Positions 17,220-26,665 of a DNA stretch of 64,000 nucleotides are shown here, in pieces. A program made the position numbers and the translations under genes. The stretch comes from Rahnella aquatilis CIP 78.65 = ATCC 33071 (GTDB lineage Bacteria; Pseudomonadota; Gammaproteobacteria; Enterobacterales; Enterobacteriaceae): assembly GCF_000241955.1 (NCBI RefSeq), contig NC_016818.1, positions 1,612,001 through 1,676,000 on the forward strand, read 5' to 3'. Position 1 is the stretch's first letter. Each line of letters starts with the position of its first letter. The notes below the pieces were generated by a model that was not told the DNA's origin, searched no databases, and saw nothing but the letters and a program-made list of their open reading frames with translations.

Positions 17220-17861
17220 ATGAATACACACGAAACGCTCTCCGAACTTTCCCGCGCGATGCGCGACATTATCCGAATAGGTGTGGTCGCTGAAGTCGAT
17301 ACCGAACTGGCTCTTTGTCGCGTCCAGACGGGTCAAATTCTTACAGACTGGCTGCACTGGCTGACGCCCCGCGCCGGTAGTTCGCGCATTTGGTGGGCTC
17401 CCTCCGTCGGTGAGCAGGTCCTGCTTTTATCTCTTTGTGGTGAGCTTGATATCGGGTTTGTTTTGCCGGGGATTTACAGCGATGACTTTCCCGCACCGTC
17501 TATATCCGCAGAGGCGTATCACGTTAGCTTTTCTGACGGCGCTCAATTTCAGTATGAACCGGCCAGCGGTGCGCTGACGGTGAGTGGTATTCAGACCGCT
17601 GATGTATCTGCCACAAAATCTATTCAGGCTACCGCCCCTAATGTGACGGTGACGGCCAGCGGGAAAATCACGCTCGATACGCCGGAGGTGGTATGTACCA
17701 ACAAACTGACTACCGGCTCATTAGAGGTGAAAAAAGGCGGTGCGATGAAAGGCAATATTGCGCACACCGGCGGCGCGTTTACCTCCAACGGTGTGCAGGT
17801 AGATACCCATACACACGGTGGCGTTCAGACCGGCGGCGGAAATACCGGTAAACCGAATTGA
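17220..17861 (+). CDS. V: Baseplate spike protein gpV
   Basis: A 213-residue protein (P2 gpV 211) forming the trimeric membrane-piercing tail spike. An OB-fold N-terminal half precedes a beta-helical region, and the C-terminal apex holds THTHGG, the His-x-His iron-binding motif. Start ATG 17220 aligns with the P2 start; an in-frame ATG at 17181 lies upstream. Promoter for V onward would be in 17073-17219; no exact Ogr dyad was seen. Confidence 0.93.
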   Translation: MNTHETLSELSRAMRDIIRIGVVAEVDTELALCRVQTGQILTDWLHWLTPRAGSSRIWWAPSVGEQVLLLSLCGELDIGFVLPGIYSDDFPAPSISAEAYHVSFSDGAQFQYEPASGALTVSGIQTADVSATKSIQATAPNVTVTASGKITLDTPEVVCTNKLTTGSLEVKKGGAMKGNIAHTGGAFTSNGVQVDTHTHGGVQTGGGNTGKPN

Positions 17862-17878
17862 TAGCTGAGGTTTTGATA

Positions 17879-18229
17879 ATGAGTAATGCGAGGTATCTCG
17901 GCATGTCCCGCCATTCGGGGCGCGCGGTGGAAGACATGGCGCACATCAACCAGTCGGTGAGCGATATTCTGAGAACGCCGATAGGTTCGCGCGTTATGCG
18001 TCGTGATTACGGCTCGTTGCTTTCCGAACTGACTGACCAGCCGCAAAACGCAGTGATCCGCCTGCAAATCATGGCCGCGTGTTATTCCGCGATCCTCAAG
18101 TGGGAGCCGCGTATCAGTCTGACGGGCATCACCTTTGATTCGTCTTTTGACGGCGCGATGGTGGTCAATATCACGGGTAACCGAACCGATACCCCCGGCA
18201 GTTTCTCCTCTTCCCTCTCACTGAGTTAA
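17879..18229 (+). CDS. W: Baseplate wedge protein gpW
   Basis: A 116-residue gp25-like baseplate wedge protein (P2 gpW 115). The family stretch Ile-Gly-Ser-Arg-Val-Met-Arg-Arg-Asp-Tyr-Gly-Ser is present near residues 38-49. ATG 17879 is chosen to match P2. It works with gpJ and gpI in the baseplate and is followed by J after four bases. Confidence 0.93.
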   Translation: MSNARYLGMSRHSGRAVEDMAHINQSVSDILRTPIGSRVMRRDYGSLLSELTDQPQNAVIRLQIMAACYSAILKWEPRISLTGITFDSSFDGAMVVNITGNRTDTPGSFSSSLSLS

Positions 18230-18233
18230 CGCT

Positions 18234-19142
18234 ATGGCACTTATTGATTTAAGCCAGCTCCCCGCGCCGGATGTGGTCGAGGAACTGGACTATGAAACCC
18301 TGTTTGAAGAACGCAAAGCCACGTTGCTGTCACTGTATGACGAGAGCGAACGCGAGGCCGTTGTCCGCACCTTGGCGCTGGAATCTGAGCCCATCGTTAA
18401 GTTGTTACAGGAGAACGCTTACCGTGAGGTGATTTTGCGTCAGCGGGTAAACGAAGCGGCGCGCGCCAATATGCTGGCCTACGCCACCGGCGCTGACCTC
18501 GACCAGCTCGGTGCAAATTATAACGTTGCGCGTCTGATTATCACTGAGGCTGATGATTCCGTTTTGCCGCCGGTGGCTGAGGTGCTGGAAAGTGACGGGG
18601 ATTTCCGCGTGCGCATTCAGCAGGCTTTTGAGGGGCTGAGCGTGGCCGGATCAACCGGCGCTTATCAATTTCATGGCCGCAGTGCCGATGGTCGCGTGGC
18701 GGATGTGTCGGTGATTAGCCCGGCACCGGCCAATGTGACTATTTCCGTGCTTTCGCGTGAAGGTGACGGCACGGCCAGCGCGGAGCTTATCGCAATTGTG
18801 AATAAAGCGCTTAACGCCGACGATGTGCGTCCGGTGGCTGACCGTGTGACGGTGCAGTCGGCGCAGATTATCCCTTATCAGATTGCCGCCAAGCTCTATG
18901 TTTATCCGGGACCGGAATTAGAACCCGTCAGGCTGGCCGCAGTGGATAAGCTCAACGCCTACACGCTGGCACAGCACCGACTCGGGCGAGATATTCGCCT
19001 TTCCGCTATCTATGCCGCGCTGCATGTTGAAGGTGTGCAACGGGTCGAACTCACGCAGCCGCTGGCTGATCTCGTACTGGATGACATACAGGCTTCATAT
19101 TGTACTGAGTCCTCAATCACTATCGGGGGCACCGATGAGTAA
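18234..19142 (+). CDS. J: Baseplate wedge protein gpJ
   Basis: A 302-residue protein, the same length as P2 gpJ, of the gp47/JayE baseplate family that forms the baseplate periphery carrying tail fibres. It overlaps the I start by eight bases. No disruption. Confidence 0.94.
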   Translation: MALIDLSQLPAPDVVEELDYETLFEERKATLLSLYDESEREAVVRTLALESEPIVKLLQENAYREVILRQRVNEAARANMLAYATGADLDQLGANYNVARLIITEADDSVLPPVAEVLESDGDFRVRIQQAFEGLSVAGSTGAYQFHGRSADGRVADVSVISPAPANVTISVLSREGDGTASAELIAIVNKALNADDVRPVADRVTVQSAQIIPYQIAAKLYVYPGPELEPVRLAAVDKLNAYTLAQHRLGRDIRLSAIYAALHVEGVQRVELTQPLADLVLDDIQASYCTESSITIGGTDE

Positions 19143-19665
19143 TGTGCGCCTGTTACCTGTGGGTTCTTCTCCGCTGGAGGTTGCCGCCGCTGCGGCCTGC
19201 GCCGAGCTGACCGCTGTCCCTGTGCCGCTGCGTGATTTATGGAACCCGCAGACCTGCCCGGCGAAGTTCTTACCCTATCTTGCGTGGGCATTTTCGGTTG
19301 ACCGGTGGGACGAAAGCTGGCCGGAGGCAACGAAACGCGGGGTGATCCAGTCGGCTTATTTCATCCATACCCATAAAGGCACCATCAGCGCGATCCGCCG
19401 GGTGGTTGAGCCGCTGGGGTACGTCATCAAGATTTCTGAATGGTGGGAAACCAATAGCCCGCCCGGCACGTTTCGCCTTGATATTGGCGTGCTGGAAAGC
19501 GGCATCACCGAAGCGATGTATCAGGAGATGGAGCGGCTCATTACAGATGCGAAACCCGCCAGTCGCCACCTTGAGACGCTGACCATTATTCAGGATATCC
19601 CCGGCCATATTTTCGTCGGCGCACTTTCTTACGACGGCGACGTCATCACCGTTTATCCGGCCTAA
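19135..19665 (+). CDS. I: Tail/baseplate protein gpI
   Basis: A 176-residue protein, exactly the P2 gpI length, with the TIGR01634-type Leu-Pro-Tyr-Leu-Ala-Trp and Val-Asp-Arg-Trp-Asp segments. It links the baseplate to the tail fibre. ATG 19135 is used; upstream in-frame sequence from 19012 overlaps J and is not needed. Fibre gene H follows after 14 bases. Confidence 0.94.
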   Translation: MSNVRLLPVGSSPLEVAAAAACAELTAVPVPLRDLWNPQTCPAKFLPYLAWAFSVDRWDESWPEATKRGVIQSAYFIHTHKGTISAIRRVVEPLGYVIKISEWWETNSPPGTFRLDIGVLESGITEAMYQEMERLITDAKPASRHLETLTIIQDIPGHIFVGALSYDGDVITVYPA

Positions 19666-19679
19666 GCAGAGGAAAACTT

Positions 19680-21416
19680 ATGGCGACTTATAAAGCATTA
19701 CTGACCACCGCCGGAGCGGCCAAAATTGCCGCCGCCACGGCAGGCGGAACGCAGGTCAAAATCACACGTATGGCCGTCGGTGACGGGGGCGGAAAACTCC
19801 CGACGCCTGACCCAAAACAAACCAAACTCGTTAATGAAGTTTATCGCGCCAATCTTAACCGGCTAAGCATCGATGCCAAAAACAGTAATTATCTGGTGGC
19901 CGAGCTGGTTATTCAGCCTGACGTCGGCGGCTTCTGGATGCGTGAAATGGGCTTATACGATGCTGACGGTGTGTTGGTTGCAGTCAGCAATATGGCTGAA
20001 AGTTATAAACCTAAGCTGGCCGAAGGGTCTGGCCGGTTGCAGACATTGCGCATGGTACTCATCGTCAGTGAAATTGAGTCAATCGCGTTGAGCATTGACG
20101 GCTCGACGGTGATGGCCACAAAAGATTATGTGGACGATAAACTGTTCGAACATGAGAAATCGCGTAATCATCCGGACGGAACGCTGACGGCAAAAGGTTT
20201 TGTGCAACTGAGCAGCGTTGTGAGCAGTGAAAGCGAGATGCTGGCCGCCACGTCAAAAGCCGTCAAGGCGGCGAATGATAATGCCAATGGACGCCTGCCG
20301 TCCGGCGGAACAGCGGTAGCAGCCAATAAGCTGGCAACATCACGAAAGATTGCTGGTATGGCTTTTGATGGTACTGCTGATATTAATCTGACGCCTGATA
20401 ACGTCGGCGCGCTTCCTTCTGGCGGGACTGCGGTAGCAGCCAATAAGCTGGCAACACCACGAAAGATTGCCGGTGTGGCTTTTGATGGTACTGCTGATAT
20501 TAATCTGACGCCTGATAACGTCGGCGCGCTTCCTTCTGGCGGGACTGCGGTTGCCGCCACTAAGCTGGCAATGTCACGAAAGATTGCCGGTGTGGCTTTT
20601 GATGGTACTGATGATATTAACCTGACGCCTGATAACGTCGGTGCACTTCCTGCAGACGAAACGGCGGTTGCTGCTACAAAGTTGGCAACGTCACGAAAGA
20701 TTTCCGGTGTTGCCTTTGACGGCACCCAAGATATCGAGATCACTGCCGCAGATGTCGGGGCATACCCTATTCAGGGTGGAAAAGTTAAAGGGTTGGTAGA
20801 AGCTGACGGTTTTTCAGCACACGGGAAGCCCGTCGTATTGCCCAAAGAGGGAGGGATTTACATTGGTTACAACGAAAGCGCAGGGTATGGCGAAACTGAT
20901 TTTGTGAATAACAGCGGTAATGCCAACAATCCTGGCAACCAGATGGGTGGGTTTATTTTCCGTAATGTCTCAACCCCCCTCGGCGTTGAGGTCAGTCGCG
21001 TAACGATTAGCGGAAATGGCGATGTAAACACCAGTGGTGTTTTTAAAGAAAACGGCCAGCGGCTTTTCAGTCCGAGTAATACACCACCTTATCCCGTTAC
21101 CAGCGTTAATGGTCAAACCGGCGCGGCTCGAACGTCATTAGCATCACTGGATTATCGCGGCTGGTTCAAAGACGAATACACCGGAAAGCTTGAACAGTGG
21201 GGAACATGGACAAGAACGGCAGACACAACGTGGATTGTTTTTCCTGTGGCTTTTGCGGTTGGTTCCTTCAACATACAGCTTACTCTTATCAGCGATACCA
21301 GCGGTGGATCGGGGTCGAATATTTCCGTGCTTGATGGCTCGATGAACTCAACAAGCTTCGCTATTTTTGCGAGAGCCGGTGAATCCGGCGGTTTTTGGCG
21401 CGCAGTAGGCAAATAG
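19680..21416 (+). CDS. H: Tail fibre protein gpH
   Basis: A 578-residue fibre, shorter than P2 gpH (669). The N-terminal 150 residues match the conserved P2 attachment domain (DUF3751-like) that fixes the fibre to gpI/gpJ. Residues 206-361 are four tandem 39-residue repeats. The C-terminal receptor-binding part is a distinct beta-rich, Ser/Thr/Gly-rich module ending in Trp-Arg-Ala-Val-Gly-Lys. The C-terminal half likely sets host range. Confidence 0.92.
   Translation: MATYKALLTTAGAAKIAAATAGGTQVKITRMAVGDGGGKLPTPDPKQTKLVNEVYRANLNRLSIDAKNSNYLVAELVIQPDVGGFWMREMGLYDADGVLVAVSNMAESYKPKLAEGSGRLQTLRMVLIVSEIESIALSIDGSTVMATKDYVDDKLFEHEKSRNHPDGTLTAKGFVQLSSVVSSESEMLAATSKAVKAANDNANGRLPSGGTAVAANKLATSRKIAGMAFDGTADINLTPDNVGALPSGGTAVAANKLATPRKIAGVAFDGTADINLTPDNVGALPSGGTAVAATKLAMSRKIAGVAFDGTDDINLTPDNVGALPADETAVAATKLATSRKISGVAFDGTQDIEITAADVGAYPIQGGKVKGLVEADGFSAHGKPVVLPKEGGIYIGYNESAGYGETDFVNNSGNANNPGNQMGGFIFRNVSTPLGVEVSRVTISGNGDVNTSGVFKENGQRLFSPSNTPPYPVTSVNGQTGAARTSLASLDYRGWFKDEYTGKLEQWGTWTRTADTTWIVFPVAFAVGSFNIQLTLISDTSGGSGSNISVLDGSMNSTSFAIFARAGESGGFWRAVGK
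20295..20762 (+). repeat. Four tandem 117-bp repeats in the tail fibre gene
   Basis: Four 39-codon units encode copies beginning Leu-Pro-x-x-x-Thr-Ala-Val-Ala-Ala and ending Asp-Val-Gly-Ala or Asn-Val-Gly-Ala. The first three are nearly identical in DNA (ACGCCTGATA recurs at 20391, 20508 and 20625, spacing exactly 117); the fourth has diverged. They probably form a repeated fibre shaft and can change copy number by recombination. Confidence 0.9.
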
Positions 21417-21434
21417 ATGAAAGTGGGATAGAAA

Positions 21435-21866
21435 ATGAAAAATTATTATTACAGTGCTAAAAATAATGGAATTTATCCTTTAGAGCTTAAAGCTGCTTAT
21501 GAGGACTCGGTCAACGGCTGGCCAGACGATGCCAAAGCTATCAGTAATGAGGAATATGTTGCGTTATTTGAAGGTCAAGCCAGCGGTAAAATTATCACCG
21601 CCGGTAAAAACGGTTACCCCGTCTTATCAGAGCCTCCCGCACAAACGCAGGCGCAATTAATCATGGAGGCAGAGGTAGTACTCGACAGTCTGCTCAATGA
21701 GGCAAAAGATAAAATCATTGTCTGGCAAACGAAATTGGCCATCGGGCGGGTGCTCATGGAGGGTGAGAAAATAAAGCTTAATGCGTGGTTAGATTATATC
21801 GATGCGCTGGAGGAGGTGGATACCGGCACTGCACCTGATATTGAATGGCCAGAAATACCCGCTTAA
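21435..21866 (+). CDS. G: Tail fibre assembly chaperone gpG
   Basis: A 143-residue Tfa-family chaperone that folds or trimerises the fibre tip; its C-terminal half carries the family's Trp-x-x-Tyr-x-x-Ala-Leu pattern (WLDYIDALEEVD) and the Pro-Asp-Ile-x-Trp-Pro end. It pairs with the C-terminal module of H and is probably specific for it. Followed by a terminator, after which the sheath operon starts. Confidence 0.88.
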   Translation: MKNYYYSAKNNGIYPLELKAAYEDSVNGWPDDAKAISNEEYVALFEGQASGKIITAGKNGYPVLSEPPAQTQAQLIMEAEVVLDSLLNEAKDKIIVWQTKLAIGRVLMEGEKIKLNAWLDYIDALEEVDTGTAPDIEWPEIPA

Positions 21867-21867
21867 A

Positions 21868-21893
21868 AGTTGCCCCGAAAGGGGCTCTTTTTG
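21868..21893 (+). terminator. Rho-independent terminator after G
   Basis: GCCCC-GAAA-GGGGC hairpin (21872-21885) followed by TCTTTTT. It separates the V-G and FI-D transcription units. P2 has the Z/fun cargo gene here; this phage has only the terminator and a short leader. Confidence 0.85.
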
Positions 21894-21986
21894 TCTGTTG
21901 TACTGATCCCCTCCCAACGTTCACTCCTCGCCCTGACCCCCGTTAAACAACAAAATGACGTTGCCTATTTTAACGGAGTTAACCCG

Positions 21987-23174
21987 ATGAGTGATTTTCA
22001 CCACGGCGTGCAGGTCGTCGAAATTAACGACGGAACGCGCGTCATTACCACCGTATCCACCGCCATTATTGGCATGGTCTGCACGGCCAATGATGCTGAT
22101 GAAAAAGTCTTTCCGCTGAATACGCCGGTTTTAATCACCGATGTGATCGCTGCGCAGGGCAAGGCGGGAAAAACCGGCACCCTGTTACCGGCGCTGACGG
22201 CCATTGGTGACCAGTGCAAACCGGTCACCGTGGTGGTGCGCGTGGCTGAGTCAGAAAACGAAGACGAGAAAGCCGCCGCAGCCGAAACCCTTTCTAATAT
22301 CATCGGCGGCGCTGATGAGAACGGCCATTACACCGGCATGAAAGCCCTGCTCACCGCCGAAGCGGCCACCGGTGTAAAACCGCGTATTCTCGGTGTGCCG
22401 GGGCTGGATCCGCAGGAAGTCGCCACGGCGCTGGCCACGGTCTGTCAGTCGCTGCGCGCGTTCGGTTATATCAGCGCGTGGGAATGCAAAACGCTCTCTG
22501 ATGCCATTAAGTACCGTGACAATTTCAGCCAGCGTGAACTGATGCTTATCTGGCCTGATTTTATTTCTTGGGACACCACGGCAAACGCCAGCTCTACCGC
22601 TTACGCCACGGCGCGCGCGCTAGGTCTGCGCGCTAAAATCGACCAAGACACCGGCTGGCATAAAACCCTGTCAAACGTTGGTGTTAACGGCGTGACCGGT
22701 ATCAGTGCCTCGGTGTTTTGGGATTTGCAGGCAGCGGGTACTGATGCTGACCTGCTCAATGAGGCCGGTGTTACAACGCTGGTGCGTAAAGACGGCTTCC
22801 GCTTTTGGGGGAACCGCACCTGTTCTGATGACCCGCTTTTCCAGTTTGAGAACTACACCCGCACCGCGCAGGTTCTGGCTGACACGATGGCCGAGGCGCA
22901 TATGTGGGCGGTGGATAAGCCGATGACCGCAACGCTTATCCGCGACATCATCGACGGCATCAACGCCAAATTCCGTGAGCTCAAATCGAACGGCTACATC
23001 ATTGACGGCAATTGCTGGTTTGATGAATCGGCGAACGACAAAGAGACCCTGAAAGCCGGGAAACTTTACGTTGATTATGACTACACGCCGGTGCCGCCGC
23101 TGGAAAGCCTGACCCTGCGTCAGCGCATCACTGACACCTACCTCGTCAATCTGGCCGCATCTATTAACAGCTAA
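21987..23174 (+). CDS. FI: Contractile tail sheath protein gpFI
   Basis: A 395-residue sheath protein (P2 gpFI 396), whose contraction drives the tube into the cell. ATG 21987 follows ACGGAG at 21973-21978; in-frame codons upstream overlap the terminator. First gene of the FI-D unit. Confidence 0.95.
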   Translation: MSDFHHGVQVVEINDGTRVITTVSTAIIGMVCTANDADEKVFPLNTPVLITDVIAAQGKAGKTGTLLPALTAIGDQCKPVTVVVRVAESENEDEKAAAAETLSNIIGGADENGHYTGMKALLTAEAATGVKPRILGVPGLDPQEVATALATVCQSLRAFGYISAWECKTLSDAIKYRDNFSQRELMLIWPDFISWDTTANASSTAYATARALGLRAKIDQDTGWHKTLSNVGVNGVTGISASVFWDLQAAGTDADLLNEAGVTTLVRKDGFRFWGNRTCSDDPLFQFENYTRTAQVLADTMAEAHMWAVDKPMTATLIRDIIDGINAKFRELKSNGYIIDGNCWFDESANDKETLKAGKLYVDYDYTPVPPLESLTLRQRITDTYLVNLAASINS

Positions 23175-23185
23175 GGGCATTCATC

Positions 23186-23704
23186 ATGGCACTTCCTCGC
23201 AAACTGAAATACCTCAACCTGTTTAACGACGGTCTGAGTTACATGGGCGTCGTGCAGTCGGTCACGTTGCCGAAGCTGACCCGCAAGCTGGAGAACTATC
23301 GCGGCGGCGGCATGAACGGCTCGGCAGCGGTGGATTTTGGTCTGGACGATGACGCGCTGACCGTTGAGTGGTCAATGGGCGGGCTCCCGGACAATGCCCT
23401 GTGGGCGCAGTATGCCGCCTCCGGTGCGGCTGATGTGCCGCTGCGTTTTGCCGGTTCTTTCCAGCGCGACGACACCGGCGACACCTCCGCCGTGGAAATC
23501 GTCATGCGGGGTCGCCACAAAGAAATCGACACCGGCGACATGAAACAGGGCGAAGACACCGAAAGCAAAATCACCACGCAGTGCAGCTATTACAAGCTGG
23601 TGATTGACGGGAGCACCCTGATTGAAATCGACACCGTGAACATGGTCGAAATCGTCAACGGCACGGACATGCTGGAAAAACATCGCCGCAATATCGGCCT
23701 GTAA
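23186..23704 (+). CDS. FII: Tail tube protein gpFII
   Basis: A 172-residue tube protein, the same length as P2 gpFII, which polymerises into the inner tail tube around the tape measure. It begins 11 bases after the sheath stop and is a beta-sandwich-type sequence with alternating polar and hydrophobic residues. Confidence 0.95.
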   Translation: MALPRKLKYLNLFNDGLSYMGVVQSVTLPKLTRKLENYRGGGMNGSAAVDFGLDDDALTVEWSMGGLPDNALWAQYAASGAADVPLRFAGSFQRDDTGDTSAVEIVMRGRHKEIDTGDMKQGEDTESKITTQCSYYKLVIDGSTLIEIDTVNMVEIVNGTDMLEKHRRNIGL

Positions 23705-23758
23705 TTTTTGCGTGGTCAGCGCGCTGGCCACCTTCACCCAATCCAACGGAAATCACTC

Positions 23759-24055
23759 ATGAAAAAGAAAGAAACTACCCCGGAAAATCAGAACGTCGTG
23801 ACACTCCATACTCCGATTAAACGCGGTGAAACCGTCATTAGCGAAGTCAATGTGATCTGCCCGAATGCCGGTGCGCTTCGCGGTGTCAGTCTGGCTGACG
23901 TGGCCAGCTCGAACGTCGATGCGTTGCTGGTCGTGTTGCCCCGCATCACCTACCCGAACCTGACGAAAGAAGAGTGCGCCGCGCTGTCATTACCGGACAT
24001 GATCAGTTTAGCGGGCAAGGTGATTGGTTTTTTAGTGCCGAATTCGGAGAGCTGA
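23759..24055 (+). CDS. E: Tail assembly chaperone gpE
   Basis: A 98-residue tail chaperone (P2 gpE 91) acting with its frameshifted form E+E' to guide tube assembly on the tape measure. ATG 23759 is chosen to match P2; the sequence before it overlaps FII's trailer. The reading frame contains a slippery heptamer seven codons before the stop. Confidence 0.93.
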   Translation: MKKKETTPENQNVVTLHTPIKRGETVISEVNVICPNAGALRGVSLADVASSNVDALLVVLPRITYPNLTKEECAALSLPDMISLAGKVIGFLVPNSES

Positions 24056-24210
24056 TTTTTCCACCCCGGCTGTCAGTGGATGACCTGATGGCCGACGTGG
24101 CGGTGGTCTTTCACTGGCCACCGTCGGAGCTCTATCCGATGAGCCTGACCGAGCTCGTCATATGGCGCGGAAAGGCGCTCGAACGAAGTGGACACGCCAA
24201 TGAGCAATAA
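23759..24210 (+). CDS. E': Tail assembly chaperone E+E' made by -1 frameshift
   Basis: A -1 slip at 24028-24034 would join 92 residues of E to 58 residues of the E' frame, ending at TAA 24208-24210, about 150 residues in all (P2 fusion 142). The E' frame has no start codon with a ribosome site and fits the conserved P2 arrangement, with the fusion's 3' end overlapping the T start. Confidence 0.9.
24028..24034 (+). promoter_or_regulatory. Programmed -1 frameshift site T TTT TTA
   Basis: In the E frame the bases read T TTT TTA, a classical X XXY YYZ slippery heptamer; P2 uses a similar T-run ending in G. It is placed so that a -1 slip enters the E' frame. Confidence 0.9.
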
Positions 24211-26653
24211 CGTCACCTTACAGGTTTTACTCAAAGCCGTTGACCAAGCCAGCCGCCCGTTTAAATCCATCCAGACAGCGAGTAAATCGCTGTCTCAGGA
24301 TATCCGAAGTACCCAAAACACCATTAAGCAGCTCAACGCTCAGGCTGGTCAGATTGAGGGGTTTCGTAAAACCAGCGCGCAGCTTGCGGTCACCGGCCAG
24401 TCACTCAAAAACGCAAAGCAGGAAGCCGCCGCGCTGGCGATCCAGTTCAAAAACACCACCAATCCGACGCGGGCGCAGGCTAAGGCAATGGAGGAGGCCA
24501 AACGTGCCGCGTCTGACCTGCAACTCAAATACAACGGCCTGCGCCTGTCCGTGCAACGCCAGCGTCAGGCGCTGTCAGAGGCCGGTATCAGTACGCGCTC
24601 GCTGTCAGAATCTGAACGCCGCCTGAAAAGCTCAATCAGTGAAACCACCGCGCAACTCAACCGCCAGCGTGATTCACTGGCTCGCGTCAGCGCGCAGCAG
24701 GCCAGACTCAACGCCGTCAGGCAGCGGTATCAGTCCGGTAAACAGCTTGCGGGCAGCGTGACCGCCGCCGGGGCGCGCGGTGTCGGCGTGGCTGCGGCCG
24801 GAACGGTTGCGGGTGGCGCGGCGCTGAAGCCGGGCTATGACTTTTCGCTGAAAAACTCAGAGCTTCAGGCGGTTCTCGGTCTGGAGAAAGATTCCGCCGA
24901 TATGCTGAGTCTGCGTAAGCAGGCGCGTCAGCTCGGTGATAACACCGCTGCCTCGGCGGATGATGCCGCCGCCGCGCAAATCATCGTCGCCAAATCAGGC
25001 GCGGATAAAGACGGCATTCTGGCGGCCACGCCAACCATCCTGAATTTGTCGCTGGCCAATAGACAGAGCATGGAAGACAACGCCAGTTTGCTGATGGGGG
25101 TGAAATCGGCTTTTGGTCTGGCGAATGACAAGGTTGCGCATATTGGTGACGTGCTTTCCACCACCATGAATAAAAGCGCCGCTGACTTTGCGGGCATGAG
25201 CGACGCACTGACCTATGCGGCACCGGTGGCTAAAAATGCCGGGGTCAGCGTGGAGCAAACCGCCGCGATGGTCGGCGCGCTGGCCGATGCGAAAATCACG
25301 GGGTCAATGGCCGGTACGGGGAGCCGGGCGCTCATCACTCGTTTACAGGCACCGACAGGAGCCGCCGCCACCGCGCTGGATGAGCTTGGCGTTAAAACGG
25401 CTGACCGCAAGGGGGATTTCAGGCCGATATTTACCATTCTGAAAGAAATGCAAAAGAGCTTTAAAAAAAATAATCTCGGCACGGCGCAGAAAGCGCAGTA
25501 CATGAAAGCCATTTTTGGTGAAGAGGCCAGCTCTGCGGCAGCGGTGCTGATGAATGACGCCTCATCGGGCAAGCTCGACGCGCTGACCCAAGCCCTGCGG
25601 ACGTCTGACGGAAAAACGGCGGAGCTGGTCGAGATTATGCAAAACAATCTCGGCGGGGATTTTAAAGAGTTTCAGTCGGCGTATGAGGCCGTCGGCACTG
25701 ATATTTATGACCAGCAGGAGGCATCGCTGCGCAGCCTGACCCAAACGGCCACAAAGTATGTGCTGAGGCTGGATAAATGGATTGTTGATAATAAAGCGCT
25801 GGCCACGACGCTGGCGAAAATTGCCGGTGGCGCGCTGATGCTGGTCGGGGCGCTGGGGGTGATTGGGCTGATAGCGGGGCCGGTTATCGGTGGGATAAAC
25901 ATGATTGTGGCGGCGGCTACCGGTTTATGGTCGGCGCTGAGTATCGCAGGCGGCGCGATTGCGACGGTGATCGGCGGGCTGACGTGGCCGATTGTGGCCA
26001 TTGGGGTGGCCATCGTCGCCGGTGCGTTGCTTATCCGCAAATACTGGGAGCCCATCAGCGCCTTTTTCTCCGGCGTGATTGAAGGGTTGGGTATTGCGTT
26101 TGAGCCGGTGAAAGAAATGTTTGCGCCGTTGAAGCCGGTCTTTGAATGGCTTGGAGATAAGCTCAAGATCGTGTGGCAGTGGTTTAAAGACCTGATTCAA
26201 CCAGTGAAATCAACCAAGGAAACCCTCGATAGTTGTAAAGATGCGGGGGTGTCGTTTGGTCATGCTGTGGCAAATGCACTTACCGCACCATTGCAGGTAG
26301 CCAATAAGCTGCGTAGGGGCGTGGTTTGGCTGCTGGAAAAACTCGGCGTAGTGAAGAAAGAGTCTGACGACCTCGACAAAAACGCTGACAAAGCGGAACA
26401 ACGGTCAAAATCCGATACCGAGGATGCGGTGCCGTATCAGCCACCCGGCGGTAAGTTTGGGTTCAGTTACGGTTATGTGCCGGTGGCGGCAGGCGGTGGC
26501 CGCAACTACACCGATAACAGCAAAAACAGCTATCAGATTTCAATCGGTTCCGGTACAGGCGCGCAGGATACCGGCCGTCAGGTGATGGATGCGCTGGATG
26601 CTCGCGAACGCCAGCGCCGGGCAGATTTACGCTCACGGCTGGGTTATGACTAA
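24200..26653 (+). CDS. T: Tail tape measure protein gpT
   Basis: An 817-residue tape measure (P2 gpT 815) that sets tail length. The N-terminal 200 residues are coiled-coil rich in Gln, Ala and Lys; a conserved phage-minor-tail domain follows; residues about 540-620 hold hydrophobic Gly/Ala helices that may insert in the host membrane. ATG 24200 lies inside the end of E', giving an 11-base overlap. Confidence 0.95.
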   Translation: MSNNVTLQVLLKAVDQASRPFKSIQTASKSLSQDIRSTQNTIKQLNAQAGQIEGFRKTSAQLAVTGQSLKNAKQEAAALAIQFKNTTNPTRAQAKAMEEAKRAASDLQLKYNGLRLSVQRQRQALSEAGISTRSLSESERRLKSSISETTAQLNRQRDSLARVSAQQARLNAVRQRYQSGKQLAGSVTAAGARGVGVAAAGTVAGGAALKPGYDFSLKNSELQAVLGLEKDSADMLSLRKQARQLGDNTAASADDAAAAQIIVAKSGADKDGILAATPTILNLSLANRQSMEDNASLLMGVKSAFGLANDKVAHIGDVLSTTMNKSAADFAGMSDALTYAAPVAKNAGVSVEQTAAMVGALADAKITGSMAGTGSRALITRLQAPTGAAATALDELGVKTADRKGDFRPIFTILKEMQKSFKKNNLGTAQKAQYMKAIFGEEASSAAAVLMNDASSGKLDALTQALRTSDGKTAELVEIMQNNLGGDFKEFQSAYEAVGTDIYDQQEASLRSLTQTATKYVLRLDKWIVDNKALATTLAKIAGGALMLVGALGVIGLIAGPVIGGINMIVAAATGLWSALSIAGGAIATVIGGLTWPIVAIGVAIVAGALLIRKYWEPISAFFSGVIEGLGIAFEPVKEMFAPLKPVFEWLGDKLKIVWQWFKDLIQPVKSTKETLDSCKDAGVSFGHAVANALTAPLQVANKLRRGVVWLLEKLGVVKKESDDLDKNADKAEQRSKSDTEDAVPYQPPGGKFGFSYGYVPVAAGGGRNYTDNSKNSYQISIGSGTGAQDTGRQVMDALDARERQRRADLRSRLGYD

Positions 26654-26665
26654 GGAGATATTCGC

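Noticed and set aside
21867..21986. A Z/fun-type cargo gene between G and FI
   Set aside because: Only a terminator and a short leader fit in the 120 bases.
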